A stretch of 64,000 nt of DNA from the NCBI RefSeq assembly GCF_021590045.1, contig NZ_CP062221.1, positions 124,001-188,000 on the forward strand, given 5' to 3'. Below the pieces are notes generated by a model. It was not told the DNA's origin. It saw only the letters and a list, made by a program, of their open reading frames with translations, and did no database searches. Origin of the DNA: Cellulomonas palmilytica (GTDB lineage: Bacteria; Actinomycetota; Actinomycetes; Actinomycetales; Cellulomonadaceae). Positions 42,781-49,900 of the stretch are shown one piece after another. Position 1 is the first letter of the stretch. Each line of letters begins with the position of its first letter. The translations under genes and the position numbers were made by a program.

Positions 42781-44628
42781 GTGAAGATGACGATGCGCGC
42801 CGCCGCGTGCCTCCTGCTGCTCGCCGGTTTCTACGTGGTGGTGGCCGCCCTGATCGTCGGGTTCCTGGCGCTGGCGGCCGGGCTGATCTCGTGGTCCACC
42901 GCGAGCGCGAAGTTCGCGTGGATGGCGCTGGCGGCGGCGGTCGGGCTCGTCGTCACCCTGTGGAAGGTGAGCCGGGCGCAGCGCAGCGAGCCCAGCGGGG
43001 TGCTGGTGGAGCGCACGCAGGCGCCCGAGCTGTGGGCGCTCATCGACGAGGTCTCCGCCGCCGCGCGCACGGCCGGGCCGCGCGAGATCCGCCTCGTGCC
43101 GGACCTCAACGCGGGCGTCAGCGAGGACACCCGGCTGCTGGGTCTGCTGGGCGGCACGCGCCGCCTGGTGCTCGGCATCCCGCTGCTGCTGGCGCTGGAC
43201 GTGGCGCAGCTGCGCGCGGTGATCGGGCACGAGCTCGGGCACTACTCGCAGGGGCACACGCGGCTCGGTGCGGTCGCGTACCGGGGCCGGCAGGTCGTGG
43301 GTGGTGCGGCGACGCACGTCACGGGCTTCTCGGGGTGGGTGCTGCGCGGGTACGCGCGGCTGTACTTCGCGGCATCGGCCGCGGTGAGCCGCCGTCAGGA
43401 GCTCGAGGCGGACGCCGTCGCGGTCGCGGTGGGCGGTCGCGAGAGCGCGCAGCAGGCGCTGCTGGAGGTGGAGGTCGCCGCGGCGGCGTGGTCGTTCTAC
43501 TCGGACCGCTACCTGGCCGAGGCGTGGGAGCTGGGTGTCGCACCGACCGACGGCGGCTTCTTCGGCGGGTTCGCGCACCTGATGACCGCCCGCCAGGACG
43601 AGCTGGACCGGCTCCGCGCGAGCGCGCCGCCCGCGGACCGCTCGGCGTGGGACACGCACCCGCCGACGGCGGACCGCATCGCGGCGATGGAGCGGCTCGA
43701 GTCGTCGACGGTGGTGCGCGACGAGCGGCCGGCGACGAGCCTGCTGCCGGCGTTCCCGGCCGCGGCCGCCGCGGTCGCCACGGAGTTCCTCGACGTCGCG
43801 GACCGTGAGCGCCTGCCGTGGGACGACATCGCGACGCGCATCTTCGCGGCCCGCGCGCAGCGCACCGCTGACCTCGTCTTCCGCGCCACCGCGCGGCTCA
43901 CGGGCGGCAAGGAGGCGAGCCTCGCCGACGTGATCGACCTGGCGGAAGCGGGCCGGTTCGGCGAGCTGGTGCTCGCGCTCGGCATGGACCCCGACGCGGG
44001 TCCGGACGAGGACGGGGACACGCCCGTGTCGTCGGTGTGGGCCGCGCTCCTGCGGTGCGCGCTCGTCAGCGGCGACGCCCGGTGGGTGCACTCGTGGGAG
44101 TCGGGCGGCACGCTCGTCGGACCCGACGACGAGCCCGCCCCGGTGGAGCCGCTCGCGCACCTCGGTGCCGAGGGCAGGCTCGACGAGCTGCGCGCGGAGC
44201 TCGTCACGCACGGTGTCGAGCTGCGGTCCGTGGCCATCGCGAACGTCGTCGACGTGCACCGCGCCGAGGTCGTCGACGGCATCTCGAACGTCAAGGTGGA
44301 CGACGACGAGTGGCACGACCTGCTCGTCCTGACGCACGGGCTCGTCCTGATCCCCGCCCCCAAGTCGACCAACGACGCCAAGAAGCGGATGCGGCACCAC
44401 CTCGAGAGCGGCAGCGCGGCGGACCTCGCCGAGTGGTTCCGCTTCATCCCGTTCGAGGAGGTCGCCTCGGGCACCGTGCTCAAGACGCTGCCCGCGCGCA
44501 TCGCGCTGACCCTCCACGACGGCACGACGGTGACCCTGCGGACCCGGATGGACAGCGAGGAACTGCGCTCCGGTGCGTCGGCGCGGCTCGTCGAGCTCGC
44601 GAGGAAGTACTCCCCGGCAACCGTCTGA
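42781..44628 (+). CDS. M48-family membrane peptidase
   Basis: 615 residues. Two N-terminal membrane spans (LLLLAGFYVVVAALIVGFLA and FAWMALAAAVGLVVTLW). Then the zinc peptidase core: HELGHYSQGHTR (HExxH) and, downstream, RRQELEADAVAVAVGG with the third zinc ligand Glu. The catalytic region ends near residue 330; the last 280 residues are an unrecognised, acidic domain. GTG start at 42781 with a CATACT hexamer six bases upstream, likely leaderless. Similar M48 proteins (HtpX/YhfN-like) handle misfolded membrane proteins; the long C-terminus makes this a distinct group. Confidence 0.85.
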   Translation: MKMTMRAAACLLLLAGFYVVVAALIVGFLALAAGLISWSTASAKFAWMALAAAVGLVVTLWKVSRAQRSEPSGVLVERTQAPELWALIDEVSAAARTAGPREIRLVPDLNAGVSEDTRLLGLLGGTRRLVLGIPLLLALDVAQLRAVIGHELGHYSQGHTRLGAVAYRGRQVVGGAATHVTGFSGWVLRGYARLYFAASAAVSRRQELEADAVAVAVGGRESAQQALLEVEVAAAAWSFYSDRYLAEAWELGVAPTDGGFFGGFAHLMTARQDELDRLRASAPPADRSAWDTHPPTADRIAAMERLESSTVVRDERPATSLLPAFPAAAAAVATEFLDVADRERLPWDDIATRIFAARAQRTADLVFRATARLTGGKEASLADVIDLAEAGRFGELVLALGMDPDAGPDEDGDTPVSSVWAALLRCALVSGDARWVHSWESGGTLVGPDDEPAPVEPLAHLGAEGRLDELRAELVTHGVELRSVAIANVVDVHRAEVVDGISNVKVDDDEWHDLLVLTHGLVLIPAPKSTNDAKKRMRHHLESGSAADLAEWFRFIPFEEVASGTVLKTLPARIALTLHDGTTVTLRTRMDSEELRSGASARLVELARKYSPATV

Positions 44629-44693
44629 CCCTGTCCGACCAGGCACGACGTGCCTCGCGGTCGCGCACCCTGACACGACCGCGCCCGACCTCA

Positions 44694-44725
44694 GGGATAC
44701 CCCACCCCGAAACCGGGGGTATCCC
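44694..44725. terminator. Inverted repeat between M48 and MMPL genes
   Basis: Perfect 10-base arms GGGATACCCC (44694-44703) and GGGGTATCCC (44716-44725), 12-base loop. It is 66 bases after the M48 stop and 100 bases before the MMPL start, so it may be a terminator or the operator of the transporter gene. Confidence 0.5.
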
Positions 44726-44824
44726 GGATGGTCCCCTTTGTTCCTTGTGCGGGAGCGTTTCCTCGGCGCTCGGTCAGCGTCATCTCTCCCTTCCCTCACA
44801 TCGACGCCGTTCAGGGGGCGTGTC

Positions 44825-46927
44825 ATGGTCAAGGTCGCCGGGTGGGTCACCCACCGGTACGTGAAGTACGTCGTCATCGCGTTCTGGCTCGGGGCCCTCG
44901 CGCTCCTCGGCCCGCTCGCCGGAAAGCTCAACGACGCGCAGGACAACGACGCCGCGAGCTGGTTGCCGAAGGACGCGGAGTCCACGCAGGTGCTGGAACG
45001 CGCGTCCGCGTTCGTCCCGGAGGACACCGCGCCGGCGGTCGTCGTCTACGAGAGACCAGGCGGGCTCACCGCGCAGGACGAGCAGGCGATCGCCGACGAC
45101 GTGCGCGAGTTCGCCGGCGTCGACATGCTGGCGGGCGAGGTCGTCGGCCCGCAGATCTCGCAGGACGGCGAGGCGGCGCAGGTGATCGTCCCGGTCTCCA
45201 TGGAGGACTGGGACCTGTCGATCGACGTGGTCAAGGAGCTGCGCACCGCAGGCGAGGACAACCCCGAGGGGCTCGCGCTGCACGTCACGGGTCCGGTCGG
45301 GTCGTCGGCCGACGCGGCGGAGGCGTTCGAGGGCATCGACTCCACGCTGCTGTACGCGGCGGGTGCCGTCGTCATCATCATCCTGCTGCTCACCTACCGC
45401 AGCCCCGTGCTGTGGCTCCTGCCCGTCATCTCGGCGGTCGTCGCCCTCACGGTCGCGCAGGCCGTGGTGTACCTGCTCGCGGAGAACGCGGACCTCACGG
45501 TGAACGCGCAGAGCGCGGGCATCCTCACCGTTCTCGTGTTCGGGGCGGGCACCGACTACGCGTTGCTGCTCACCGCGAGATACCGCGAGGAGCTGCGCAA
45601 GCACGGTGACCGGCACGCCGCGATGGCGGTCGCGCTGCACCGTGCGAGCCCGGCGATCATCGCGTCCGGCGCCACGGTCGCGGCCGGGATGATGTGCCTG
45701 CTGTTCGCGACGATGAGCTCGACCGCGGGCCTCGGGCCCGTGGCCGCCGCCGGCATCGTTGTCTGCCTGCTCGTCATGCTCACGCTGCTGCCCGCCCTGC
45801 TCGTCACGGTCGGGCGCTGGGTGTTCTGGCCGCGCGTCCCGCACCTGGGCGACGCCGAGCCGACCGAGCACGGCTTCTGGGCGCGGGTGGGCGACCGCAT
45901 CGCGCTGCGGCCGCGCCGCACGTGGGTCGGCACCGCCGCGGTGCTCCTCATCGCGTCGTTCGGCGTGGTGCAGCTCAACGCGACCGGCCTGTCGACCGAG
46001 GACTCGTTCACCTCGGAGCAGCCGTCGATCGTGGGTGAGCGCGTGCTCGTCGAGCACTTCACGGGTGGTGTCGGCACGCCGGTCGTTGTCCTCGCGGACG
46101 CCGAGGCGGCCGACGAGGTCGCCGAGGTCTTCGCCGGGGTCGAGGGCATCGACCCGACGAGCGTCACCGAGCCCGTCGTCGCGAACGGCACCGCCTACCT
46201 CGAGGGGACGCTCACGAGCGAGCCGGACTCCGACGAGGCCTTCGACACGATCGACCGGGTCCGCGACGCGGTGCACGCCGTGCCGGGCGCGGACGCGCAG
46301 GTCGGCGGTGAGACCGCGATCACCCTGGACGTGAACCGGGCCTCGTCGCGCGACAACCTCGTCGTGATCCCGATCATCCTGCTCGCGGTCCTGCTCATCC
46401 TCATCGCGCTGCTGCGCTCCGTGGTCGCACCGCTGGTGCTCATGGGCACCGTGATCCTGTCGTTCGGCGCGGCCCTCGGCGTCTCCGCCCTCGTGTTCCG
46501 GCACGTGTTCGGCTTCGCCGGCGCGGACACGTCGTTCCCGCTGTTCGTCTTCGTGTTCCTCGTGGCGCTCGGGATCGACTACAACATCTTCCTCATGACG
46601 CGCGTCCGCGAGGAGGTGCAGCGCGTCGGCCACCGCCGCGGCACGCTCATCGGCCTCGCGGCGACCGGTGGTGTCATCACCTCCGCCGGTCTGGTGCTCG
46701 CGGGCACGTTCGCGACGCTCGGCACTCTCCCCGCGGTCGGGTTCGCGGAGATCGGGTTCGCCGTCGCGTTCGGCGTGCTGCTGGACACGCTCGTCGTGCG
46801 CTCGGTGCTCGTCACCGCGCTGAACCTCGACATCGGCCCCCGCATGTGGTGGCCGAGCCGACTGGCGCGCCGGCCCGAGCCGGAGCCCGCGCCGGTCGTG
46901 GAGCGGGTGCCCGAACCGGTCGCCTGA
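44825..46927 (+). CDS. MMPL-family (RND-like) membrane transporter
   Basis: 700 residues with about 12 membrane spans in two repeats. Each repeat has a large extracellular loop after span 1 and a TDYALLL/IDYNIFL motif in span 4 (GAGTDYALLLTARYREELR and GIDYNIFLMTRVREEVQ), the Asp-Tyr pair that relays protons. WLPKDAESTQVLERA is the start of the first loop. The MMPL family exports lipids, siderophores or drugs in actinobacteria. ATG at 44825 after GGGGGCGTGTC. A second gene of the pathway is not present, so cargo is unknown. Confidence 0.92.
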   Translation: MVKVAGWVTHRYVKYVVIAFWLGALALLGPLAGKLNDAQDNDAASWLPKDAESTQVLERASAFVPEDTAPAVVVYERPGGLTAQDEQAIADDVREFAGVDMLAGEVVGPQISQDGEAAQVIVPVSMEDWDLSIDVVKELRTAGEDNPEGLALHVTGPVGSSADAAEAFEGIDSTLLYAAGAVVIIILLLTYRSPVLWLLPVISAVVALTVAQAVVYLLAENADLTVNAQSAGILTVLVFGAGTDYALLLTARYREELRKHGDRHAAMAVALHRASPAIIASGATVAAGMMCLLFATMSSTAGLGPVAAAGIVVCLLVMLTLLPALLVTVGRWVFWPRVPHLGDAEPTEHGFWARVGDRIALRPRRTWVGTAAVLLIASFGVVQLNATGLSTEDSFTSEQPSIVGERVLVEHFTGGVGTPVVVLADAEAADEVAEVFAGVEGIDPTSVTEPVVANGTAYLEGTLTSEPDSDEAFDTIDRVRDAVHAVPGADAQVGGETAITLDVNRASSRDNLVVIPIILLAVLLILIALLRSVVAPLVLMGTVILSFGAALGVSALVFRHVFGFAGADTSFPLFVFVFLVALGIDYNIFLMTRVREEVQRVGHRRGTLIGLAATGGVITSAGLVLAGTFATLGTLPAVGFAEIGFAVAFGVLLDTLVVRSVLVTALNLDIGPRMWWPSRLARRPEPEPAPVVERVPEPVA

Positions 46928-46943
46928 CCCACCCGAGAACGGT

Positions 46944-46981
46944 CCTGCCCCCGCCCACGCGACCCGCGGCGCGGGGGCGGG
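46944..46981. terminator. Terminator hairpin after the MMPL gene
   Basis: Arms 46944-46954 and 46971-46981 (CCTGCCCCCGC and GCGGGGGCGGG, one T-G pair), 16-base loop. It begins 16 bases past the MMPL stop and ends just before the leftward small ORF. Confidence 0.75.
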
Positions 46982-46988
46982 TCCGTCC

Positions 46989-47165
46989 TCAGTGCGTGTA
47001 GTCCGGCCCGACCTCGCGCGCCCAGGGCGTGTCAGGCTGCAGCGACCAGACCTGGGCACGGTCCGGCCCGTCGTACGCCTGCACGCTCACCTCTGCGAGC
47101 AGCAGCCGCTCCGGGAGGTGAGCCTGCGCCCAGGCGACCACCAGGAGACGGTGATCCCGTCCCAC
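46989..47165 (-). CDS. Small ORF of unknown function, head-to-head with the next gene
   Basis: 58 codons from a GTG at 47165, with strongly GC-ending codons throughout. The predicted product starts VGRDHRLLVVAWAQAHLPER and ends in GPDYTH. It is too short for most gene finders. It overlaps the start of the rightward ORF at 47151 by 15 bases, so at most one start is likely exact. No family recognised. Confidence 0.4.
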   Translation of the reverse strand: MGRDHRLLVVAWAQAHLPERLLLAEVSVQAYDGPDRAQVWSLQPDTPWAREVGPDYTH

Positions 47166-47405
47166 GTCTCAGTCTGGCGCCCGTCCATCGACGTGGTCTG
47201 GTCGATGTGCGACGTGACCGCCGAGCTGGCACCCCTCGCGTTCGACATCGGGTTGCGTCTGACCGAGCGTGCGTTCTCGGGCGCTGTCGCGGTCGTCTGC
47301 GACATCCAGCGCGAGCGCGTCGCCAGCGCCGAGGGGTGGGACCTCACCGGCCTGGATGACCAGCTCGTCGCACACGCCATGGCGCTCTCCGACGAGCTCG
47401 GCTGA
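47151..47405 (+). CDS. Small protein of unknown function
   Basis: 84 residues; GTG at 47151 preceded by CAGGAGACG. The product starts with a Val/His/Ser-rich strand (VIPSHVSVWRPSIDVVWSM) and has an Ala/Leu-rich middle (AELAPLAFDIGLRLTERAF), ending in a helical HAMALSDELG. The frame is open further left to 46992, but that part lacks a coding look. No family recognised. It lies between the MMPL transporter and a PPOX-fold protein. Confidence 0.5.
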   Translation: MIPSHVSVWRPSIDVVWSMCDVTAELAPLAFDIGLRLTERAFSGAVAVVCDIQRERVASAEGWDLTGLDDQLVAHAMALSDELG

Positions 47406-47425
47406 GCTCGTCGTACCGTCCTCCT

Positions 47426-47908
47426 ATGGCACGTTCCATCGCGACGAACACCTCCGTCTCGCTCGACGAGCTCCTCGACTTCGTCCGCCCCCGGCACCAC
47501 CTGCTGCTCGTCACCGCGCGCTCGGACGGGCGACCGCAGGTCTCGCCGGTCGCCGGCGGGGTGGACGACGTGGGACGCATCGTCATCTCGACGTACCCGG
47601 GCCGCGCGAAGACGCGCAACGCGGAGCGTGACCCGCGGGTGAGCGTGTGCGTGCTGTCGGACGACTGGAACGGCCCGTGGGTGCAAATCGACGGCACCGC
47701 GGAGGTGCTGCACATGCCGGAGGCGGAGGACGCGCTCGTCGACTACTTCCGCTGCATCGCGGGCGAGCACCCCGACTGGGACGAGTACCGCGCGGCGATG
47801 CGCCTGCAGGGCAAGTCGCTGCTGCGCGTCACGCCGGAGCGCTGGGGTCCGATCGCCACCGGCGGGTTCCCCGCGGACGTGGCCGCGCGCCTGGACGCGC
47901 AGGGCTGA
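47426..47908 (+). CDS. PPOX-class (pyridoxamine oxidase-like) F420/flavin protein
   Basis: 160 residues of the split-barrel fold. HHLLLVTARSDGRPQVSPVAG is the typical first strand with the flavin/F420 contact. VISTYPGRAKTRNAERDPRV and VSVCVLSDDWNGPWVQIDG complete the barrel. Actinobacterial members reduce substrates with F420H2 or bind flavin or heme; which applies here is open. ATG at 47426 has TACCGT six bases upstream and no ribosome site, so it is likely leaderless. The sirtuin gene follows after one base, so both are cotranscribed. Confidence 0.83.
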   Translation: MARSIATNTSVSLDELLDFVRPRHHLLLVTARSDGRPQVSPVAGGVDDVGRIVISTYPGRAKTRNAERDPRVSVCVLSDDWNGPWVQIDGTAEVLHMPEAEDALVDYFRCIAGEHPDWDEYRAAMRLQGKSLLRVTPERWGPIATGGFPADVAARLDAQG

Positions 47909-47909
47909 C

Positions 47910-48644
47910 GTGCCGCACCACCACGACGAGCCCACGGTCACGGTCCTGACGGGCGCGGGCATCTCGACGTCGTCGGGCATCCCGGACTTCCGCGGGCCGC
48001 AGGGCGTGTGGACGCAGGACCCGGCGGCGGCGCGGCTGCTGGAGATCGACGCGTACGTGCGAGACGCCGACGTGCGGGTCGCGGGGTGGCGCGCGTGGGC
48101 CGAGCACGCGGTGTGGCAGGCCCGGCCGACGGCGGCGCACCGGGCGCTCGCGGAGCTCGAGCGGGCGGGGCACCTGCGCGCGGTCCTCACGCAGAACTTC
48201 GACGGCCTGCACCAGGCCGCGGGCTCGTCCGACGAGCACGTGGTCGAGCTGCACGGGTCGCTCGCGACGACGTCGTGCCTGCGGTGCACGACGACGTGGC
48301 CCACCAGCGAGGTGCTCGCGCGCCTGGCCGACGAGCCGGACCCGCGCTGCGTCGAGTGCGGCGGGGTGCTCAAGCCGGACGTCGTGTACTTCGGCGAGCA
48401 GCTGCCCGACGACGCGCTGGGCCGGGCGATCGCGGCGGCGACCGACGCGGAGACGTTCGTCGCGATCGGTACGACGCTGACGGTGCACCCTGTGGCGAGC
48501 CTCGCGCCGCTCGCGGTGGAGTCGGGCGCGCGGCTGGTGATCGTCAACGCCGAGCCCACGCCGTACGACCACCTGGCCGACGAGCTGGTCCGCGACCCGA
48601 TCGACGAGGCCGTCCCCGCGCTCGTCGAGACCCTGACGCGTTGA
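47910..48644 (+). CDS. NAD-dependent protein deacylase, Sir2 family
   Basis: 244 residues of a canonical sirtuin. NAD-binding GAGISTSSGIPDFRGPQG, catalytic TQNFDGLHQAAG and HGS with the general-base histidine (VELHGSLATTSC). The zinc cysteines are CLRC and CVEC. Then GGVLKPDVVYFGEQLP and the C-terminal VIVNAEPTPYDHLADE. GTG start at 47910, one base after the PPOX stop. Lysine deacetylase or desuccinylase activity is expected; the Ala-Tyr-X2-Arg pair of SIRT5-like enzymes is not obvious, so deacetylation is more likely. Confidence 0.92.
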   Translation: MPHHHDEPTVTVLTGAGISTSSGIPDFRGPQGVWTQDPAAARLLEIDAYVRDADVRVAGWRAWAEHAVWQARPTAAHRALAELERAGHLRAVLTQNFDGLHQAAGSSDEHVVELHGSLATTSCLRCTTTWPTSEVLARLADEPDPRCVECGGVLKPDVVYFGEQLPDDALGRAIAAATDAETFVAIGTTLTVHPVASLAPLAVESGARLVIVNAEPTPYDHLADELVRDPIDEAVPALVETLTR

Positions 48645-48660
48645 CCCGTCGCAGCGCCGT

Positions 48661-48675
48661 ATAGCGACGCGCTAT
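48661..48675. promoter_or_regulatory. Operator overlapping the -10 box of the HTH-MNT gene
   Basis: ATAGCG-ACG-CGCTAT, a perfect 6-base inverted repeat. The -10-like TATGGT (48673-48678) starts within it, then six bases and the GTG at 48685, so the message is probably leaderless. The HTH domain of the antitoxin is the natural binder. Confidence 0.65.
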
Positions 48676-48684
48676 GGTCGGTGC

Positions 48685-49131
48685 GTGTCGACCGACCTCG
48701 CGGAGCGCCGTCGCCGGCGCGGCCTGACGCAGGCCGAGCTCGCGCACCGCAGCGGCGTGCCGCAGCCCAACATCAGCGCGCACGAGACGGGGCGTCGCCC
48801 GCTCGGCCCCGTCCAGCTCGACCGGGTGCTCGCCGCCCTGCGCCCGCTCCCCTCGGAGGCGCTGCGCGAGCACCGTGACGAGATCGCCGAGATCGTCCGG
48901 GCGCACGGCGGGCACTCCGTGCGGGTGTTCGGCTCGGCAGCGGTCGGCTCAGACACGCCCGCGTCCGACCTCGACCTGCTCGTCGAGACCGCCCCCGGGA
49001 CGTCACTCGTCGACGTCGTGCGCATGGAGCTCGACCTCGAGGACCTGCTCGACGTGAAGGTCGACATCGTGCACGACGACGGGCGCGGCCCGGTCGTCGA
49101 GACGGCGCGCGCGACCGCCCGGCCGTTGTGA
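48685..49131 (+). CDS. Antitoxin: Xre HTH fused to MNT nucleotidyltransferase
   Basis: 148 residues. N-terminal Xre-type HTH (GLTQAELAHRSGVPQPNISA) at residues 12-31, then a minimal nucleotidyltransferase. Its active site is VRVFGSAAVGSDTPASDLDLLVE, with the GS and DxD, and VDIVHDD supplying a further acidic residue. In type VII systems the MNT enzyme AMPylates its HEPN toxin partner. Adding a DNA-binding domain to MNT gives it an autoregulatory role. GTG at 48685; the toxin gene overlaps its stop by four bases. No ribosome site before the start. Confidence 0.87.
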   Translation: MSTDLAERRRRRGLTQAELAHRSGVPQPNISAHETGRRPLGPVQLDRVLAALRPLPSEALREHRDEIAEIVRAHGGHSVRVFGSAAVGSDTPASDLDLLVETAPGTSLVDVVRMELDLEDLLDVKVDIVHDDGRGPVVETARATARPL

Positions 49132-49481
49132 GCACCGGCGTGAGCACGCACGCGGAGCGCACCGCGCGGGCCCTGGTGGACGTCGCGCGGATGCTCGACG
49201 TCGCCGACCGGATCGTCGCACGGGGGTACGACGACTTCGTGGGCGACGACGAGATCGCCTACCTCGCGTCGAAGGCCCTGCTCATCGACCTGCAGACCGC
49301 GTGCGAGGCGTTCGACGACGAGTTCCGGTCGGCGCGGCCGGCGGTGCCATGGCGTGAGCTCAAGCGGATCCGGGACAGGCTCGCGCACCACTACGTCAGC
49401 ATCGACAAGGACCTCCTGTGGAACGTCCTGGTCCGCGAGCTGCCCCGGCTGCGCACCGACCTGCTCGTCCCCGGGAGCTGA
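49128..49481 (+). CDS. HEPN toxin (HepT-like)
   Basis: 117 residues, all helical. The HEPN ribonuclease motif R-X4-H-X-Y is seen in RIRDRLAHHYVSID; the tyrosine is the residue AMPylated by MNT in the HepT/MntA system. Near it, SKALLIDLQTACEAFDDEF forms the conserved helix. The start (MSTGVSTHAERTARALV) overlaps the antitoxin stop (GTGA). Two in-frame GTG codons make the exact start uncertain by four residues. Overlap, order and motifs support a working toxin-antitoxin module. Confidence 0.9.
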   Translation: MSTGVSTHAERTARALVDVARMLDVADRIVARGYDDFVGDDEIAYLASKALLIDLQTACEAFDDEFRSARPAVPWRELKRIRDRLAHHYVSIDKDLLWNVLVRELPRLRTDLLVPGS

Positions 49482-49496
49482 CCCCCGAGCGGAGTT

Positions 49497-49512
49497 CTCA
49501 TACGCGCCTCAT
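49497..49512. promoter_or_regulatory. Direct repeat in front of the two-component operon
   Basis: CTCAT at 49497-49501 and 49508-49512, an 11-base period as in OmpR/PhoB-family sites. A CACGAT hexamer at 49523-49528 sits six bases before the ATG at 49535. It may bind the response regulator encoded by the third gene. Confidence 0.4.
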
Positions 49513-49534
49513 GCTTCGCAGGCACGATGGGCTC

Positions 49535-49900
49535 ATGGGTCGGGGTCTGCGGACGGTGCTGGCGGTGGTGCTCGCCGTGCTCGTCGTCGGCTCCGCGTCG
49601 TGGGCGATGGCCGCGGCGCTGAGCCCGCCCGCGGACCGGACGATCGGCGACCCCGTCCTCGTGACCCCCGCGCCGGCCCCCACGCCGACGCCGACCGCCG
49701 GACCCACTGCCACGTCGACGCCCACGCCCGAGCCCACGCGCACCGCGCGCGCGACGCCCACCCCCGCCGCCGTCGACCCGGCCCCGCCGCGCGACCCGGA
49801 CGACGACGAGACGGAGGACCCCGACGACGACGACACACCCGAGCCGGACGACGACCACGGCGGGGACCGCAAGCGCGACAGCACGGGCGACGATGACTGA
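49535..49900 (+). CDS. Small membrane-anchored Pro/Asp-rich protein
   Basis: 121 residues. One N-terminal span (TVLAVVLAVLVVGSASWAMA) without a lipobox. Then a Pro/Thr spacer (APAPTPTPTAGPTATSTPTP) and an acidic tail (DDDETEDPDDDDTPEPDDDH). It looks like a surface protein with a cation-binding tail. Its stop overlaps the histidine-kinase ATG by eight bases, so it is the first gene of the operon and may be a partner or target of the kinase. I do not recognise a family. Confidence 0.6.
   Translation: MGRGLRTVLAVVLAVLVVGSASWAMAAALSPPADRTIGDPVLVTPAPAPTPTPTAGPTATSTPTPEPTRTARATPTPAAVDPAPPRDPDDDETEDPDDDDTPEPDDDHGGDRKRDSTGDDD

Noticed and set aside
46992..47150. N-terminal extension of the 84-residue ORF
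   Set aside because: Lacks coding look and would overlap the MMPL terminator and the leftward small ORF.
47910..48644. Defence-type SIR2 (as in Thoeris or pAgo systems)
   Set aside because: Complete sirtuin motifs with zinc cysteines and neighbourhood with a PPOX gene fit a normal deacylase.
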